DNA of 39,063 nucleotides from contig VGYQ01000019.1 in NCBI GenBank assembly GCA_016872915.1, positions 1 through 39,063 on the forward strand, in the 5' to 3' direction. This document shows positions 25,292-33,547 of this stretch, piece after piece. The translations under genes were made by a program, and so were the position numbers. Each line of letters opens with the position of its first letter. Positions within the stretch are counted from its first letter, which is position 1. The DNA comes from Planctomycetota bacterium (lineage in GTDB: Bacteria; Planctomycetota; Phycisphaerae; Phycisphaerales; SM1A02). The notes under the pieces were generated by a model. The model ran no database searches and was not told the origin of the DNA. It was given only the letters and a program-made list of their open reading frames with translations.

Positions 25292-26305
25292 ATGACGCCA
25301 GCCACCGCAAGCGCCAACGCCGCATTCAGCGATGTGCATACGTGGAGCGGCATAGATGCGGCGTTCCGCTTCCACGATCCGATTGGTGAGGCGACATGGT
25401 TCGCCGCCGGCGGATGCGCGGATGTCTTGGCAGTGCCGCGCTCCATCGCTGCGCTCTCCGAACTCTCGCGCCGCTGCGCCGAGGCGAATGTGCCGCTGCG
25501 TGTGCTTGGTCAGGGTGCGAATCTGCTTGTTCTCGAAGAGGGTGTCGATGGGGTCGTGATCGATCTCAGCGCACCTGTCTTCAGCGGCGCCACCTGGGAT
25601 ACGACCGATGGGAAGACAGCGGACAATCACACGGCCGAAACCGTGCGCATCGGCGCGGGTGCGGATCTCTTCCGACTGGTGCAGGATTCCAAGCGGCTCG
25701 GGCGCCGCGGGCTTGCACAGATGGCTGGCATTCCCGCCACGATGGGCGGCGCCGTTCGCATGAACGCAGGCGGCAAGTACGGCGATATCGCGCAGAGTTT
25801 GGAGCGAGTCGAAGTGGTGATGCGCGGAGGCGAGGTGCGGTCCATCGAGGCCGCGGATCTTCACCTTGATTACAGGCACTGCGAACTTCCCGAAGGCTGC
25901 ATCGTGATCGCGGCACACCTTCGCTTGCCGCACGACGACCCCAAGACGATCGAGGCAGAGGTGCACGAGATCTTTGAGTACAAGAAGCGGACGCAGCCCA
26001 TGGGCGCGAAATCCGCCGGATGCATGTTCCGCAATCCCACCCACCCGGCGACTGGCCAGCGCGAAAGCGCCGGCAAGCTGATCGATCAGGCCGGGCTCAA
26101 GGGACTGCGCGTTGGCAGTGCGTTTGTGAGTGAGTGCCACGGCAACTTTCTCGCCACCGACAAGGGTGGCCGTGCGCGTGACGTCCTCGAACTTTCGTGT
26201 CAGGTACAACAGCGGGTGCTGGCTCATTCGGGCTGGCGGCTCGAGCGCGAAGTGGTCGTGTGGTCGAGGCAGCAAGTTCCTTCTTTCCCTGAGGAGTGTG
26301 GGTGA
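25292..26305 (+). CDS. murB: UDP-N-acetylenolpyruvoylglucosamine reductase
   Basis: A 337-residue FAD enzyme that reduces UDP-GlcNAc-enolpyruvate to UDP-MurNAc. VLGQGANLLVLEEGVDGVV and GIPATMGGAVRMNAGGKYGD are the FAD-binding and substrate motifs, and AFVSECHGNFL is the usual C-terminal motif. The catalytic block reads SAGCMFRNP, with Cys where Escherichia coli has Ser. The start at 25292, 4 nt after the murC stop, excludes about 109 upstream codons that overlap murC in another frame. Confidence 0.94.
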   Translation: MTPATASANAAFSDVHTWSGIDAAFRFHDPIGEATWFAAGGCADVLAVPRSIAALSELSRRCAEANVPLRVLGQGANLLVLEEGVDGVVIDLSAPVFSGATWDTTDGKTADNHTAETVRIGAGADLFRLVQDSKRLGRRGLAQMAGIPATMGGAVRMNAGGKYGDIAQSLERVEVVMRGGEVRSIEAADLHLDYRHCELPEGCIVIAAHLRLPHDDPKTIEAEVHEIFEYKKRTQPMGAKSAGCMFRNPTHPATGQRESAGKLIDQAGLKGLRVGSAFVSECHGNFLATDKGGRARDVLELSCQVQQRVLAHSGWRLEREVVVWSRQQVPSFPEECG

Positions 26306-26308
26306 TCC

Positions 26309-27322
26309 ATGGCTGATATGTCGGTGCTGGTGTTGATGGGCGGGCCTGATGGCGAGCGCGAGGTGAGCATCAAGTCTGGACAGCGCGTCGCTGCGGCGCT
26401 GCGCGAAGCAGGTGGCTTCGAGGTGCACGAGCAGGTGATCGACCGGCCAACGCTCGAGGAAATCCGGGCGATGCCGGGCGAGGCGATCTTCCCCGTCCTG
26501 CATGGTCCGTGGGGTGAAGGCGGCGGACTGCAGGAACTGCTGGAAGCGGATGGACGACCGTATGTGGGGAGTCGTCCGCGCGCGGCGCGTGCGGCGATGG
26601 ACAAGGCAACCTCAAAGCTCTTTGCGCGCGCGTCCGGCATCCGCACGCCGCCTGCGCGCGTCCTTCATGCTGGCGAGCCATGCGATCTCCCCCTTCCGCT
26701 GGTGGTGAAGCCGGTGGCGGATGGATCAAGCCTTGAAGTGCATCGCTGCTTTGACGAAGCACAGTTGACGACCGCCCGCGCACGTTTCGATGCGATGGGT
26801 CAGCCGGCATTGGTGGAATGCCTCGTGCAAGGGCGCGAAATCACTGCTGGCATCTTGGAGCGCGATGTCCTGCCGCTGATCGAAATCCAGACGACGCAGG
26901 CGTTCTATGACTACGCCGCAAAATACGACCGCGATGACACGCAGTATCGACTCGATCCGGAACTCCCCGATGCGGTCCGCGACGAGATCGTGCGCGCAGC
27001 ACGCACCATCTACGAACGACTCGGTTGCCGCGACGTGGCACGTGCAGATTTCATGGTCGACGGCGATGGTGCGTGGTTCCTCGAGATCAACTCGATGCCG
27101 GGCATGACCGATCACTCGCTGGTGCCGAAAGCGGCTGCGCACGCGGGCATTGCCTTCCCCGATATGTGCAAACGATTGGTGGAACGCGCGGTCGTTCGCC
27201 TGCGCTCGGCTCGCCGACAGGGACGGTCGGGTCGTGGTTCGGTCGCGGTCAGCAGCGGCGAGAGTGCGGTTGCGGATGCGGGCAGTTCAGGAGCAACGGA
27301 GACTTCCGATGGCGCTGAGTGA
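26309..27322 (+). CDS. ddl: D-alanine--D-alanine ligase
   Basis: A 337-residue ATP-grasp enzyme joining two D-Ala for the stem peptide. VLMGGPDGEREVSIKSG starts the fold, FPVLHGPWGEGGGLQELLE, PLVVKPVADGSSLEV and FLEINSMPGMTDHSLVPKAA are diagnostic, the last holding the metal-binding Glu and Asn. About 40 residues at the C-terminus are an extra Arg/Ser/Gly-rich tail; its coding sequence overlaps the next gene by 14 bp. It follows murB by 3 bp; an internal ATG 9 nt further on is an alternative start. Confidence 0.95.
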   Translation: MADMSVLVLMGGPDGEREVSIKSGQRVAAALREAGGFEVHEQVIDRPTLEEIRAMPGEAIFPVLHGPWGEGGGLQELLEADGRPYVGSRPRAARAAMDKATSKLFARASGIRTPPARVLHAGEPCDLPLPLVVKPVADGSSLEVHRCFDEAQLTTARARFDAMGQPALVECLVQGREITAGILERDVLPLIEIQTTQAFYDYAAKYDRDDTQYRLDPELPDAVRDEIVRAARTIYERLGCRDVARADFMVDGDGAWFLEINSMPGMTDHSLVPKAAAHAGIAFPDMCKRLVERAVVRLRSARRQGRSGRGSVAVSSGESAVADAGSSGATETSDGAE

Positions 27323-28118
27323 CGGAACGCGAGCGGGGATCACCTACGGCAGCGCTGCGATCGTGGTGAGCGCGCTTGCGGCAATGGCACTGGGCTGGTG
27401 GGTGCCGGAACTCCGCCGACAGGCCATTGCGGCTCCCGGCGAGCGCATCGAGGTGGCGTTCATCGATCCACCCGTCTGGATGGCGCCGCAGGACTTGGCT
27501 CCGCTGCAGGAGTTGGTCGCTCGCGACGCGGGCCCCACGGCCGGCGGCCGCGAGGGGTTGCTGCGCGCGAAGGCGGCACTCGAGCAGTCCGGATGGTTTG
27601 ATGAAGTGCGCCAGGTCAGTCGCAGCGGTTTCAGCGGCATTGAAGTGGATGCGGTCTTTGCGGAGCCCGTTGCACTCGTCGTTCACTCCAACGCAGAGCA
27701 TCTGCTCGATACATCTTGCCGACGCATGCCGCGCAGTTACCCGGTTGGAATGGGACCGCGACTGACGCGGATTCTGGGTGTTGCGGCGTCCCCCCCCGCT
27801 CGCGCGGGTTCCGCCTGGAGCGGCGCGGATGTGATCGCGGGCGTCGAGATGGCGAAGTTGGTGGGTGTGCAGCGATGGCGCGGACAGGTCGAAGCCGTTG
27901 ACGTCGGCGACTTCGCCTCGTCAGGCAACGTGGCACTTCTCACGACAAAGCAGTCGCGCATCATTTGGGGTCGCATGCCTGGCACGGAAGCCGCAGCAGA
28001 AGTTCCATCCGCACAGAAATTGCGCTATCTCGACATGCTGGTGTCGCAGTATGGGCGCATCGACGGCGCAGGACCGCAGTCGATCGACTTGTCCGTGGAT
28101 TATGTCGGAAGCCGCTGA
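27309..28118 (+). CDS. FtsQ/DivIB-like division protein
   Basis: A 269-residue protein with a short cytoplasmic tail, one transmembrane helix (about 9-30) and an outer domain with beta strands. The ending KLRYLDMLVSQYGRIDG...IDLSVD resembles the end of FtsQ beta domains. Position after ddl is where ftsQ sits in the classical division and cell-wall cluster, which is the main argument. Sequence identity looks low, so I give no symbol. A run of eight C (27790-27797) lies in the coding region. It overlaps ddl and the next gene. No ftsA or ftsZ follows. Confidence 0.62.
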   Translation: MALSDGTRAGITYGSAAIVVSALAAMALGWWVPELRRQAIAAPGERIEVAFIDPPVWMAPQDLAPLQELVARDAGPTAGGREGLLRAKAALEQSGWFDEVRQVSRSGFSGIEVDAVFAEPVALVVHSNAEHLLDTSCRRMPRSYPVGMGPRLTRILGVAASPPARAGSAWSGADVIAGVEMAKLVGVQRWRGQVEAVDVGDFASSGNVALLTTKQSRIIWGRMPGTEAAAEVPSAQKLRYLDMLVSQYGRIDGAGPQSIDLSVDYVGSR

Positions 28119-28797
28119 ACTACCGCGCGGTTTAGTCGTCGCGGTGGGCTGCTGGTTCGCCTTCGCCTGTGCCGCAGCCTTTGCGCCGACTCTTCCGCTC
28201 CATCTTGCACCCTCCACGCTGACGCCCGGCATCTCCCAAACGCTGGTGCTCTGCACCATGGCGCTGTGGGTGGGTTGGCCCCTGCTGCGCCTGAGCGCAC
28301 CTCCAACCCGCGCGCCGTCGACGCAGGCACTCCTGGATGCAGTCACGCTGGCGTTCCTGATCCAACTGCCCTTGTGGCCGCTGCGACTGGGAACACCCTG
28401 GCCCGTGCAACGCACACTGCTGATCGACCTGCATGTACTGGCAGGGCTTGCATCGGTGACGGGCCTGGTGGCGGTCGGAACCGCCGTTTCGTCAGGTTGG
28501 GTGCGCGCCGCCGCGATGGCGGGTTGCATGGTTGTTGCCACGGGTGTGCACCTGCCGCTCGGAGCGATGGGCGGAGCGCCGCACGCCGCCTCCGCCATGC
28601 TGCCAGGCGGCATTCCCGCGCTGCTCGACCGCATGCGATCGAACATGACGATCCCAACGGTGGACGATTGGAGCGCCGCCCTTCTGCTCTGGATCGTGTC
28701 CGTCGTCACGGCGGTCGGTGGACTGCTGCTCGCCTCGCTGCTTGCACGCCTGACAGATGGCGCGCGCGCTGTTGCGAGCACGCGCAGAGTGGGATAG
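28102..28797 (+). CDS. Unknown polytopic membrane protein
   Basis: A 231-residue protein with six likely transmembrane helices (for example GLVVAVGCWFAFACAAAFAP, LLIDLHVLAGLASVTGLVAV and LLLWIVSVVTAVGGLLLASL). I do not recognise the family. It overlaps the ftsQ-like gene by 17 bp and so probably belongs to the same operon. It occupies the place of ftsA in the classical cluster order but has nothing in common with FtsA. The frame is open upstream to 27865, but that part is antisense-free overlap with the ftsQ-like gene and is unlikely to be used. Confidence 0.7.
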   Translation: MSEAAELPRGLVVAVGCWFAFACAAAFAPTLPLHLAPSTLTPGISQTLVLCTMALWVGWPLLRLSAPPTRAPSTQALLDAVTLAFLIQLPLWPLRLGTPWPVQRTLLIDLHVLAGLASVTGLVAVGTAVSSGWVRAAAMAGCMVVATGVHLPLGAMGGAPHAASAMLPGGIPALLDRMRSNMTIPTVDDWSAALLLWIVSVVTAVGGLLLASLLARLTDGARAVASTRRVG

Positions 28798-28800
28798 TGT
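28772..28800 (+). promoter_or_regulatory. greA promoter overlapping the upstream stop codon
   Basis: TTGCGA (28772-28777) and TAGTGT (28795-28800) are 17 bp apart, and the -10 ends 9 nt before the greA ATG. The first three bases of the -10 are the TAG stop codon of the upstream gene. Confidence 0.45.
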
Positions 28801-28809
28801 GCACCAGCG

Positions 28810-29274
28810 ATGGAATTCGTCACCAAGGCAGACAAGGAAAAGCTGGAGCGGCAACTCGCCGACTACCGCGCGCTTGACAAGGCGCTGACCGAGCGCATCG
28901 CCGAAGCGCGCGGACATGGTGACCTTCGTGAAAACTCCGACTATCACGCTGCGCGCGAAGACAAGTCGATGAACAACCTCCGAATCCGCGAACTCGAGGC
29001 GCGAATTGCCGCGTGCCAAGTGGTTCAAGAAGGCGAGATGCCCGCCGACATGGTGTTTCTCGGCGCTGTTGTGCAGCTCCGCGATGAGGCCAGCGGCAAG
29101 GTGGAGACGTACAAGATTGTGAGCACGATGAGTGAAACGCCCACGGAGTACCGCGAGGTGACAACCACGAGCCCGATGGGCACGGCACTGATGAAAGCCC
29201 GCATCGGCGAGACTGTTCGCGTCAATCTGCCCAAGGGTGAACGCCGTCTGACCATCGTGAACATCGTGCTGTGA
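28810..29274 (+). CDS. greA: Transcription elongation factor GreA
   Basis: A 154-residue protein with the N-terminal coiled coil that enters the RNA polymerase channel. Its tip, HGDLRENSDYHAAREDKS, carries the conserved Asp and Glu needed for transcript cleavage. The C-terminal FKBP-like domain includes TSPMGTALMKARIGETVRVN. GreA rescues backtracked polymerase. The gene overlaps the cls start by GTGA. Confidence 0.95.
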   Translation: MEFVTKADKEKLERQLADYRALDKALTERIAEARGHGDLRENSDYHAAREDKSMNNLRIRELEARIAACQVVQEGEMPADMVFLGAVVQLRDEASGKVETYKIVSTMSETPTEYREVTTTSPMGTALMKARIGETVRVNLPKGERRLTIVNIVL

Positions 29275-30779
29275 GCGGCGAAGCGGTCATGCTCGGGGGC
29301 ACGCTGACCGCGCAGACATCGTCCGTCTTGGAGTGGTTCCCCGCGGGTCGATGGGCTGTCGCGGTGGTCGCGATCGACATCACGCTGCGCACCCTGTTTG
29401 CATGCCTGGTGGTCGTGCGCAAGGGATCCCGTCCATCTGTGGCGATGGCGTGGCTGCTGGTGGTCATTGCCTTCCCGTTCGTCGGGATTCTGATCTATCT
29501 CCTGCTCGGTGAATCACGCCTTGGAAGCAGGCGTCGACGCATTCATGCGCAGGTGATCGAGGAAATGGACCGTGCCGAATTTCACCGCCACGAAGATCCG
29601 CGTGCACACCATTTGTCGCTTGGTCCGGGCGAGGCGCAGGTGGAACGCCTGGCACGCCTGGTCAGCCGCTCGCCCGTGCTGAGTGGAAACAGTGTGGATG
29701 TCGTTGGGCACCCCGACAAGACGGTCGAGGCGATGCTCGCTGATATCGATCGCGCGCAGTCGACGGTCCACCTGACCACCTACATCTGGCTGGATGACCG
29801 CGTGGGATCGGCGTTTGAGTCAGCGCTGCTCGCGGCTGCGCAACGTGGAGTGTGCTGCCGCGTGCTTGCCGATGGACACGGATCGAGTGGTTTCCTCGCC
29901 AGCGACTCCTGTCGCAGATTGCGTGCGGGCGGTGTGAAGGTGGTCGCTGCACTGCCGACCGCGGTGCTACGCGCCCTCGTGCATCGCATCGACATCCGCA
30001 ACCATCGCAAGTTACTCATCGTGGATGGCTTGATCGGTTGGATTGGATCGATGAACATCGCCGCCCCGGAGTTCGCATTGCAACCTCGGTTTGCACCATG
30101 GGTCGACTGCATGATGCGCATGCACGGGCCCGCCACGCGTGAGTTGCAACTGATCTTCGCCGAGGATTGGCTCCTCGACACGGGTGAGAACCTGGAATCG
30201 CTCCTTCGAGCCCCTCCGCCATTTCAGGAGCAGGGCATCCCCGTGCAGGTCATGGCATCGGGACCAAACTTCAACAACGACGCAGTCCGTTCGCTGCTGA
30301 TCGCCACCCTGCAGGTTGCGCGACGCGAGATCGTGATGACGACTCCGTACTTCGTTCCAGATCCGGAAATGTTTGGATCGCTGTGCGTCGCCGCGAGACG
30401 CGGTGTGGTCACGCATCTGGTGATTCCCAGGCGGAACAACAGCAGACTCGTCGCGTGTGCGAGTCGTGCGCGGTACCGCGCGATGCTTGATGCAGGCATG
30501 CGCATCCATGAATTCACCGGCGGCCTGCTTCATGCCAAGACCATCACGGTCGACGGATCGTTTGCGGTCATCACGTCGAGCAATCTCGACCGCCGCAGCT
30601 TTGAGATCAACTTTGAGGCGAGCGCCATCGTCTATGACGCGCGGTTTGCAGCGAAGGTGCGTGACATACAACAGAGTTACGTCGATCGCAGCGCTGAAGT
30701 CGTGAGTGCGGAGTGGATGCCCACGCTTCGGCAGCGGCTTGTCAACAACGCCGCCGCACTGCTTTCACCGCTGTTGTGA
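29271..30779 (+). CDS. cls: Cardiolipin synthase (phospholipase D superfamily)
   Basis: A 502-residue membrane enzyme with two N-terminal helices (about 28-50 and 57-80) and two HKD motifs: HRKLLIVDG (His 245) and HAKTITVDG (His 421), each followed by GS/SS and N. It condenses phosphatidylglycerol molecules to cardiolipin. The GTG start overlaps the greA stop (GTGA). Its 3' end overlaps the convergent ASPIC gene by 15 bp, so the two transcripts are antisense there. Confidence 0.92.
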   Translation: MSGEAVMLGGTLTAQTSSVLEWFPAGRWAVAVVAIDITLRTLFACLVVVRKGSRPSVAMAWLLVVIAFPFVGILIYLLLGESRLGSRRRRIHAQVIEEMDRAEFHRHEDPRAHHLSLGPGEAQVERLARLVSRSPVLSGNSVDVVGHPDKTVEAMLADIDRAQSTVHLTTYIWLDDRVGSAFESALLAAAQRGVCCRVLADGHGSSGFLASDSCRRLRAGGVKVVAALPTAVLRALVHRIDIRNHRKLLIVDGLIGWIGSMNIAAPEFALQPRFAPWVDCMMRMHGPATRELQLIFAEDWLLDTGENLESLLRAPPPFQEQGIPVQVMASGPNFNNDAVRSLLIATLQVARREIVMTTPYFVPDPEMFGSLCVAARRGVVTHLVIPRRNNSRLVACASRARYRAMLDAGMRIHEFTGGLLHAKTITVDGSFAVITSSNLDRRSFEINFEASAIVYDARFAAKVRDIQQSYVDRSAEVVSAEWMPTLRQRLVNNAAALLSPLL

Positions 30780-32474
30780 CGGTGGCGCGATCACCGTTCG
30801 GGCTCCGCGCACCACCGACTGCTGCGAGATACGACCATCTGGCCATGTCACGCGTACCTGCGGCAGTGCCGACCCCGCCGCCTTTGGGCCGAGTCCGAAG
30901 TGCACTTCGGCGGGTACGTTGGACTGAAAGGGACCGCCACCCACCAGCCACCGAACCTGTCGATTGGAGCCATCCAGCAGTTCGATCCGCGCACCGACAC
31001 CGCTTCGGTTGCCACGCGAGGCGGGATCATGCAGCGCAATGATCGCCCAGTCGTCTTTCACGTCGTGTGTGTTTCGAAGAATGCGCACCGGCTGATTGAG
31101 ACCGGCGATGACAGCATCGAGATCACCGTCGCGGTCGAGATCCGCCATCACGGCGCTTCGATCACGATGAGGTCTCTGCAGCCAGAGCTGGTCGGGTGAA
31201 AGCGTTCGGAACCGAGCGCCCTCACGCTCCATGACAAGCAGAGGCTGTGCATACTCGCTGTTGAGGGTCGACTTGGTGGCCTGCGGATACACATGACCGT
31301 TGACGACGAAGAGGTCCTCATCGGCGTCGTGATCGAGATCGACAAACGCAGCCGCCCACCCACAGAGCGTCCGCGATGGCGAACCGACCCCGAATCGTGC
31401 GGTGGCATCATCGAAGAATCCGTCCGCACGGCTGACCATCAGTGTGTTCGTGTCATCGCTGAAATTGGTGGTGAGCAGATCAGCGCGCCCATCGCCATTC
31501 ACGTCACCCACAGCGATTCCCATGCTGGCCTGCTCAAGCCCCTCGATATTGGTCGCCACGCCGACGCGGGTGCCAATGTCCTCGAAGCGCATGTCGCCCA
31601 AGTTGTGCAGCAGGAAGTTCGGGCGCGAGTCGTTGGCAACGAAGATGTCCACCCGTCCATCGCCCGTGAGATCGACCACAGCTGCATTCAATCCATAACT
31701 GGCGGCGGGCGTTCGAATGCCGCTTGTATCGCTGCGGTCCGCGAAGGTGCCATTGCCGAGGTTCTCAAAGAGCATGTCCGAAAGTGGCGTGATGCCCCGA
31801 GGACCATTGATCACTTGCAATCCGCGCAAGTTCGCCGGCGGCACTGGCTTCTTGGGGTCGTACTCGACGTATCGCGTCACGTAGAGATCGAGATCGCCAT
31901 CACCGTCGAAATCGGCCAGCGCAGCCGATGTGCTCCATCCCGTATCGCCACCAAGTCCCGCTGTGCGTGTGACGTCGGCGAATCGACCCTCTCCGAGATT
32001 GCGCCAGAGTCGATTTTGCCCGAAGCAGGCCACAAAGATGTCATCTCGATTGTCGCCGTCATAATCACCGACGGCGGTGCCAAAACTCCACGCACGATGA
32101 TCGATGCCCGACTGTGCGGTGACATCACGCCAGCGCATACTGCCGAGATTTTCGTACAGCCGTGCACCCGGTCCACTCGTGGGCGAACCGAGCGTTGCAC
32201 CGTTGGGGAAGAAGAGATCCCAGTCGCCGTCCGCATCGAAATCGATGAGCGAAACCCCGCCGCCTTTCACCTCCAAGATTTGTGTGCTCGGATCCGAGCC
32301 AGAACATGTGACAAAGTCGATGCCGCTGCCAGCGGTGACATCCTCCATTTGGATCGCGCTCGGCACATCGGCACCCGGCGTCTGTTGCTGTGGCAACGCG
32401 ATGTGCACCTGCGCGAGACTCAGAAGAACACCTGCCGAATATTCAGGGCGCAACAGCCAAAAACTGCGCATCAC
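30765..32474 (-). CDS. FG-GAP/VCBS repeat protein with ASPIC/UnbV domain (CRTAC1-like)
   Basis: A 569-residue exported protein. After a weak signal segment it has repeated calcium-loop units of the FG-GAP type, such as DFDADGDWDLFFPNG, DYDGDNRDDIFVACF, DFDGDGDLDLYVTRY and DVNGDGRADLLTTNF, which form a beta-propeller. The end (LLDGSNRQVRWL, PAEVHFGLGPK, VRVTWPDGRISQQ) is an ASPIC/UnbV domain. Its GTG start overlaps the stop of the TPR lipoprotein gene; an ATG lies one codon later. Pairing with a TPR protein is common for this family in Planctomycetes. The ligand is unknown. Confidence 0.87.
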   Translation of the reverse strand: MMRSFWLLRPEYSAGVLLSLAQVHIALPQQQTPGADVPSAIQMEDVTAGSGIDFVTCSGSDPSTQILEVKGGGVSLIDFDADGDWDLFFPNGATLGSPTSGPGARLYENLGSMRWRDVTAQSGIDHRAWSFGTAVGDYDGDNRDDIFVACFGQNRLWRNLGEGRFADVTRTAGLGGDTGWSTSAALADFDGDGDLDLYVTRYVEYDPKKPVPPANLRGLQVINGPRGITPLSDMLFENLGNGTFADRSDTSGIRTPAASYGLNAAVVDLTGDGRVDIFVANDSRPNFLLHNLGDMRFEDIGTRVGVATNIEGLEQASMGIAVGDVNGDGRADLLTTNFSDDTNTLMVSRADGFFDDATARFGVGSPSRTLCGWAAAFVDLDHDADEDLFVVNGHVYPQATKSTLNSEYAQPLLVMEREGARFRTLSPDQLWLQRPHRDRSAVMADLDRDGDLDAVIAGLNQPVRILRNTHDVKDDWAIIALHDPASRGNRSGVGARIELLDGSNRQVRWLVGGGPFQSNVPAEVHFGLGPKAAGSALPQVRVTWPDGRISQQSVVRGARTVIAPPSQQR

Positions 32475-33319
32475 TCCGCCTCCCCTCGTCCGCGCGCATC
32501 GACCCGCACTTGGACAGCGGACTGTTTCACGCGCGCAGCCTCCGCAGCATCGGCGCGCCCAAGACGATCGAGCGCACGCGCCAACTTGCCCCAGACTTCC
32601 ACATGATCTGAGTACAACTCCAAGGACTCTTCGAACAGTGAAACGGCAGGCTCGATCCGATCCGCACGGAACTCGATGTCGCCAAGCCTTGCGAGAATCT
32701 TTGCACGGTCGCGCACACGCCGCGGCGATGATCCCACGAGTTCGAGTGCGCGCTCCAGCGCTTGCTGCGCATCGCCGACTCGATCCTCGTCGAGGGCGAT
32801 CACTGCGAGACCGTAGTAAGAATCATCTGCAGTTGGGACGGCGGCAACATGAGACTGAAATGCCCGCTTCGCTTCATCGAGTTCGCCCAGTTGATAGTTC
32901 GCCCATCCCATGAAATGTTCGACATGCGTTCGCCCCGTGAAGGCCTGTCCCGATGCAAGGCTCGCCTGCAACAGCGGAAGCGCGCGCGCTGCGCGCTGCG
33001 TCTTCAAGTAGACAACGCCGAGCAGGAACTCTGCCTGTGCGGAGTCGGGTCGCTCTTGCAAGATCGCGGTCAACACAATCTCGGCATCCAGAAAACTGCC
33101 TGCGGCGACCAACTGCGACGCCACCGCCAGGTTCGGATGCATCTGCTGCTGTGCGATTGCGGAAACAGGCGGGTTCGGGTCGGGCTTGGCGACCTGTCCC
33201 GCTGGTTCCATCACCGCATGACTCTCGTCTTTCTTCGTGGTTTCTTGCGTTCTTGTCGGCTGGCACCCACACAGCAAAAGCATCGCAAGAACCACGGCGC
33301 CATGTCTTATTTGTCCCAT
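32471..33319 (-). CDS. TPR-repeat lipoprotein
   Basis: A 282-residue lipoprotein: MGQIRHGAVVLAMLLLCGC gives a lipidated Cys at 19, followed by a charged linker and several tetratricopeptide repeats (for example ASQLVAAGSFLDAEIVLTAI, FLLGVVYLKTQRAARALPLL, VWGKLARALDRLGRADAAEA). I prefer the start at 33319 because it begins the signal directly and has a -10-like hexamer 7 nt before it; an ATG at 33340 would add seven residues. TPR proteins act as scaffolds. The 4-bp overlap with the ASPIC gene suggests that the two products work together at the outer face of the membrane. Confidence 0.83.
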   Translation of the reverse strand: MGQIRHGAVVLAMLLLCGCQPTRTQETTKKDESHAVMEPAGQVAKPDPNPPVSAIAQQQMHPNLAVASQLVAAGSFLDAEIVLTAILQERPDSAQAEFLLGVVYLKTQRAARALPLLQASLASGQAFTGRTHVEHFMGWANYQLGELDEAKRAFQSHVAAVPTADDSYYGLAVIALDEDRVGDAQQALERALELVGSSPRRVRDRAKILARLGDIEFRADRIEPAVSLFEESLELYSDHVEVWGKLARALDRLGRADAAEAARVKQSAVQVRVDARGRGEAE

Positions 33320-33326
33320 GCAACCG

Positions 33327-33332
33327 AGGGTA
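33327..33332 (-). promoter_or_regulatory. -10-like element of the TPR lipoprotein-ASPIC operon
   Basis: TACCCT on the minus strand, 7 nt before the ATG at 33319. Confidence 0.4.
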
Positions 33333-33519
33333 GGACTCATTCTTTTTATGATATTGGCCCGTCTGAAGTGGCGCGCGCGTATCTCAGGGATAGATTTAAG
33401 GAAGTTTGGGTGCGGTTCGTCACCGTGCCTGGCATGTGGCTAGGTCAGACCTTGATGCCCTCGTGGGCGGGGTCCGAAGAGTTTGTGGGAGTGTCGCAGC
33501 TCCGGCTGTGCAACACCGA

Positions 33520-33538
33520 TACGGTTTTAGACAAGGAG
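33520..33538 (+). promoter_or_regulatory. Possible -10 and ribosome binding site of the di-heme gene
   Basis: TACGGT (33520-33525) is followed by AAGGAG (33533-33538), a strong Shine-Dalgarno site 9 nt before the ATG at 33548. The gene therefore seems to have a short leader with a ribosome binding site. The rest of the 228-bp divergent region (33320-33547) holds an AT-rich patch near 33341-33356 and nothing else recognisable. Confidence 0.45.
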
Positions 33539-33547
33539 ACTTGGCGG

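Noticed and set aside
25172-26503. Minus-strand 443-codon open frame antisense to murB
   Set aside because: No recognisable domain; murB on the plus strand is complete and in a tight operon.
31293-32606. Plus-strand 437-codon open frame antisense to the ASPIC protein
   Set aside because: It is rich in repeated short His/Arg/Ile phrases that mirror the FG-GAP repeats on the other strand; no start signal or family match.
33341-33356. AT-rich patch containing TATGAT between the TPR and di-heme genes
   Set aside because: The -10-like hexamer has no -35 at 16-18 bp on either strand and lies nearly 200 bp from the di-heme start, so I did not call a promoter.
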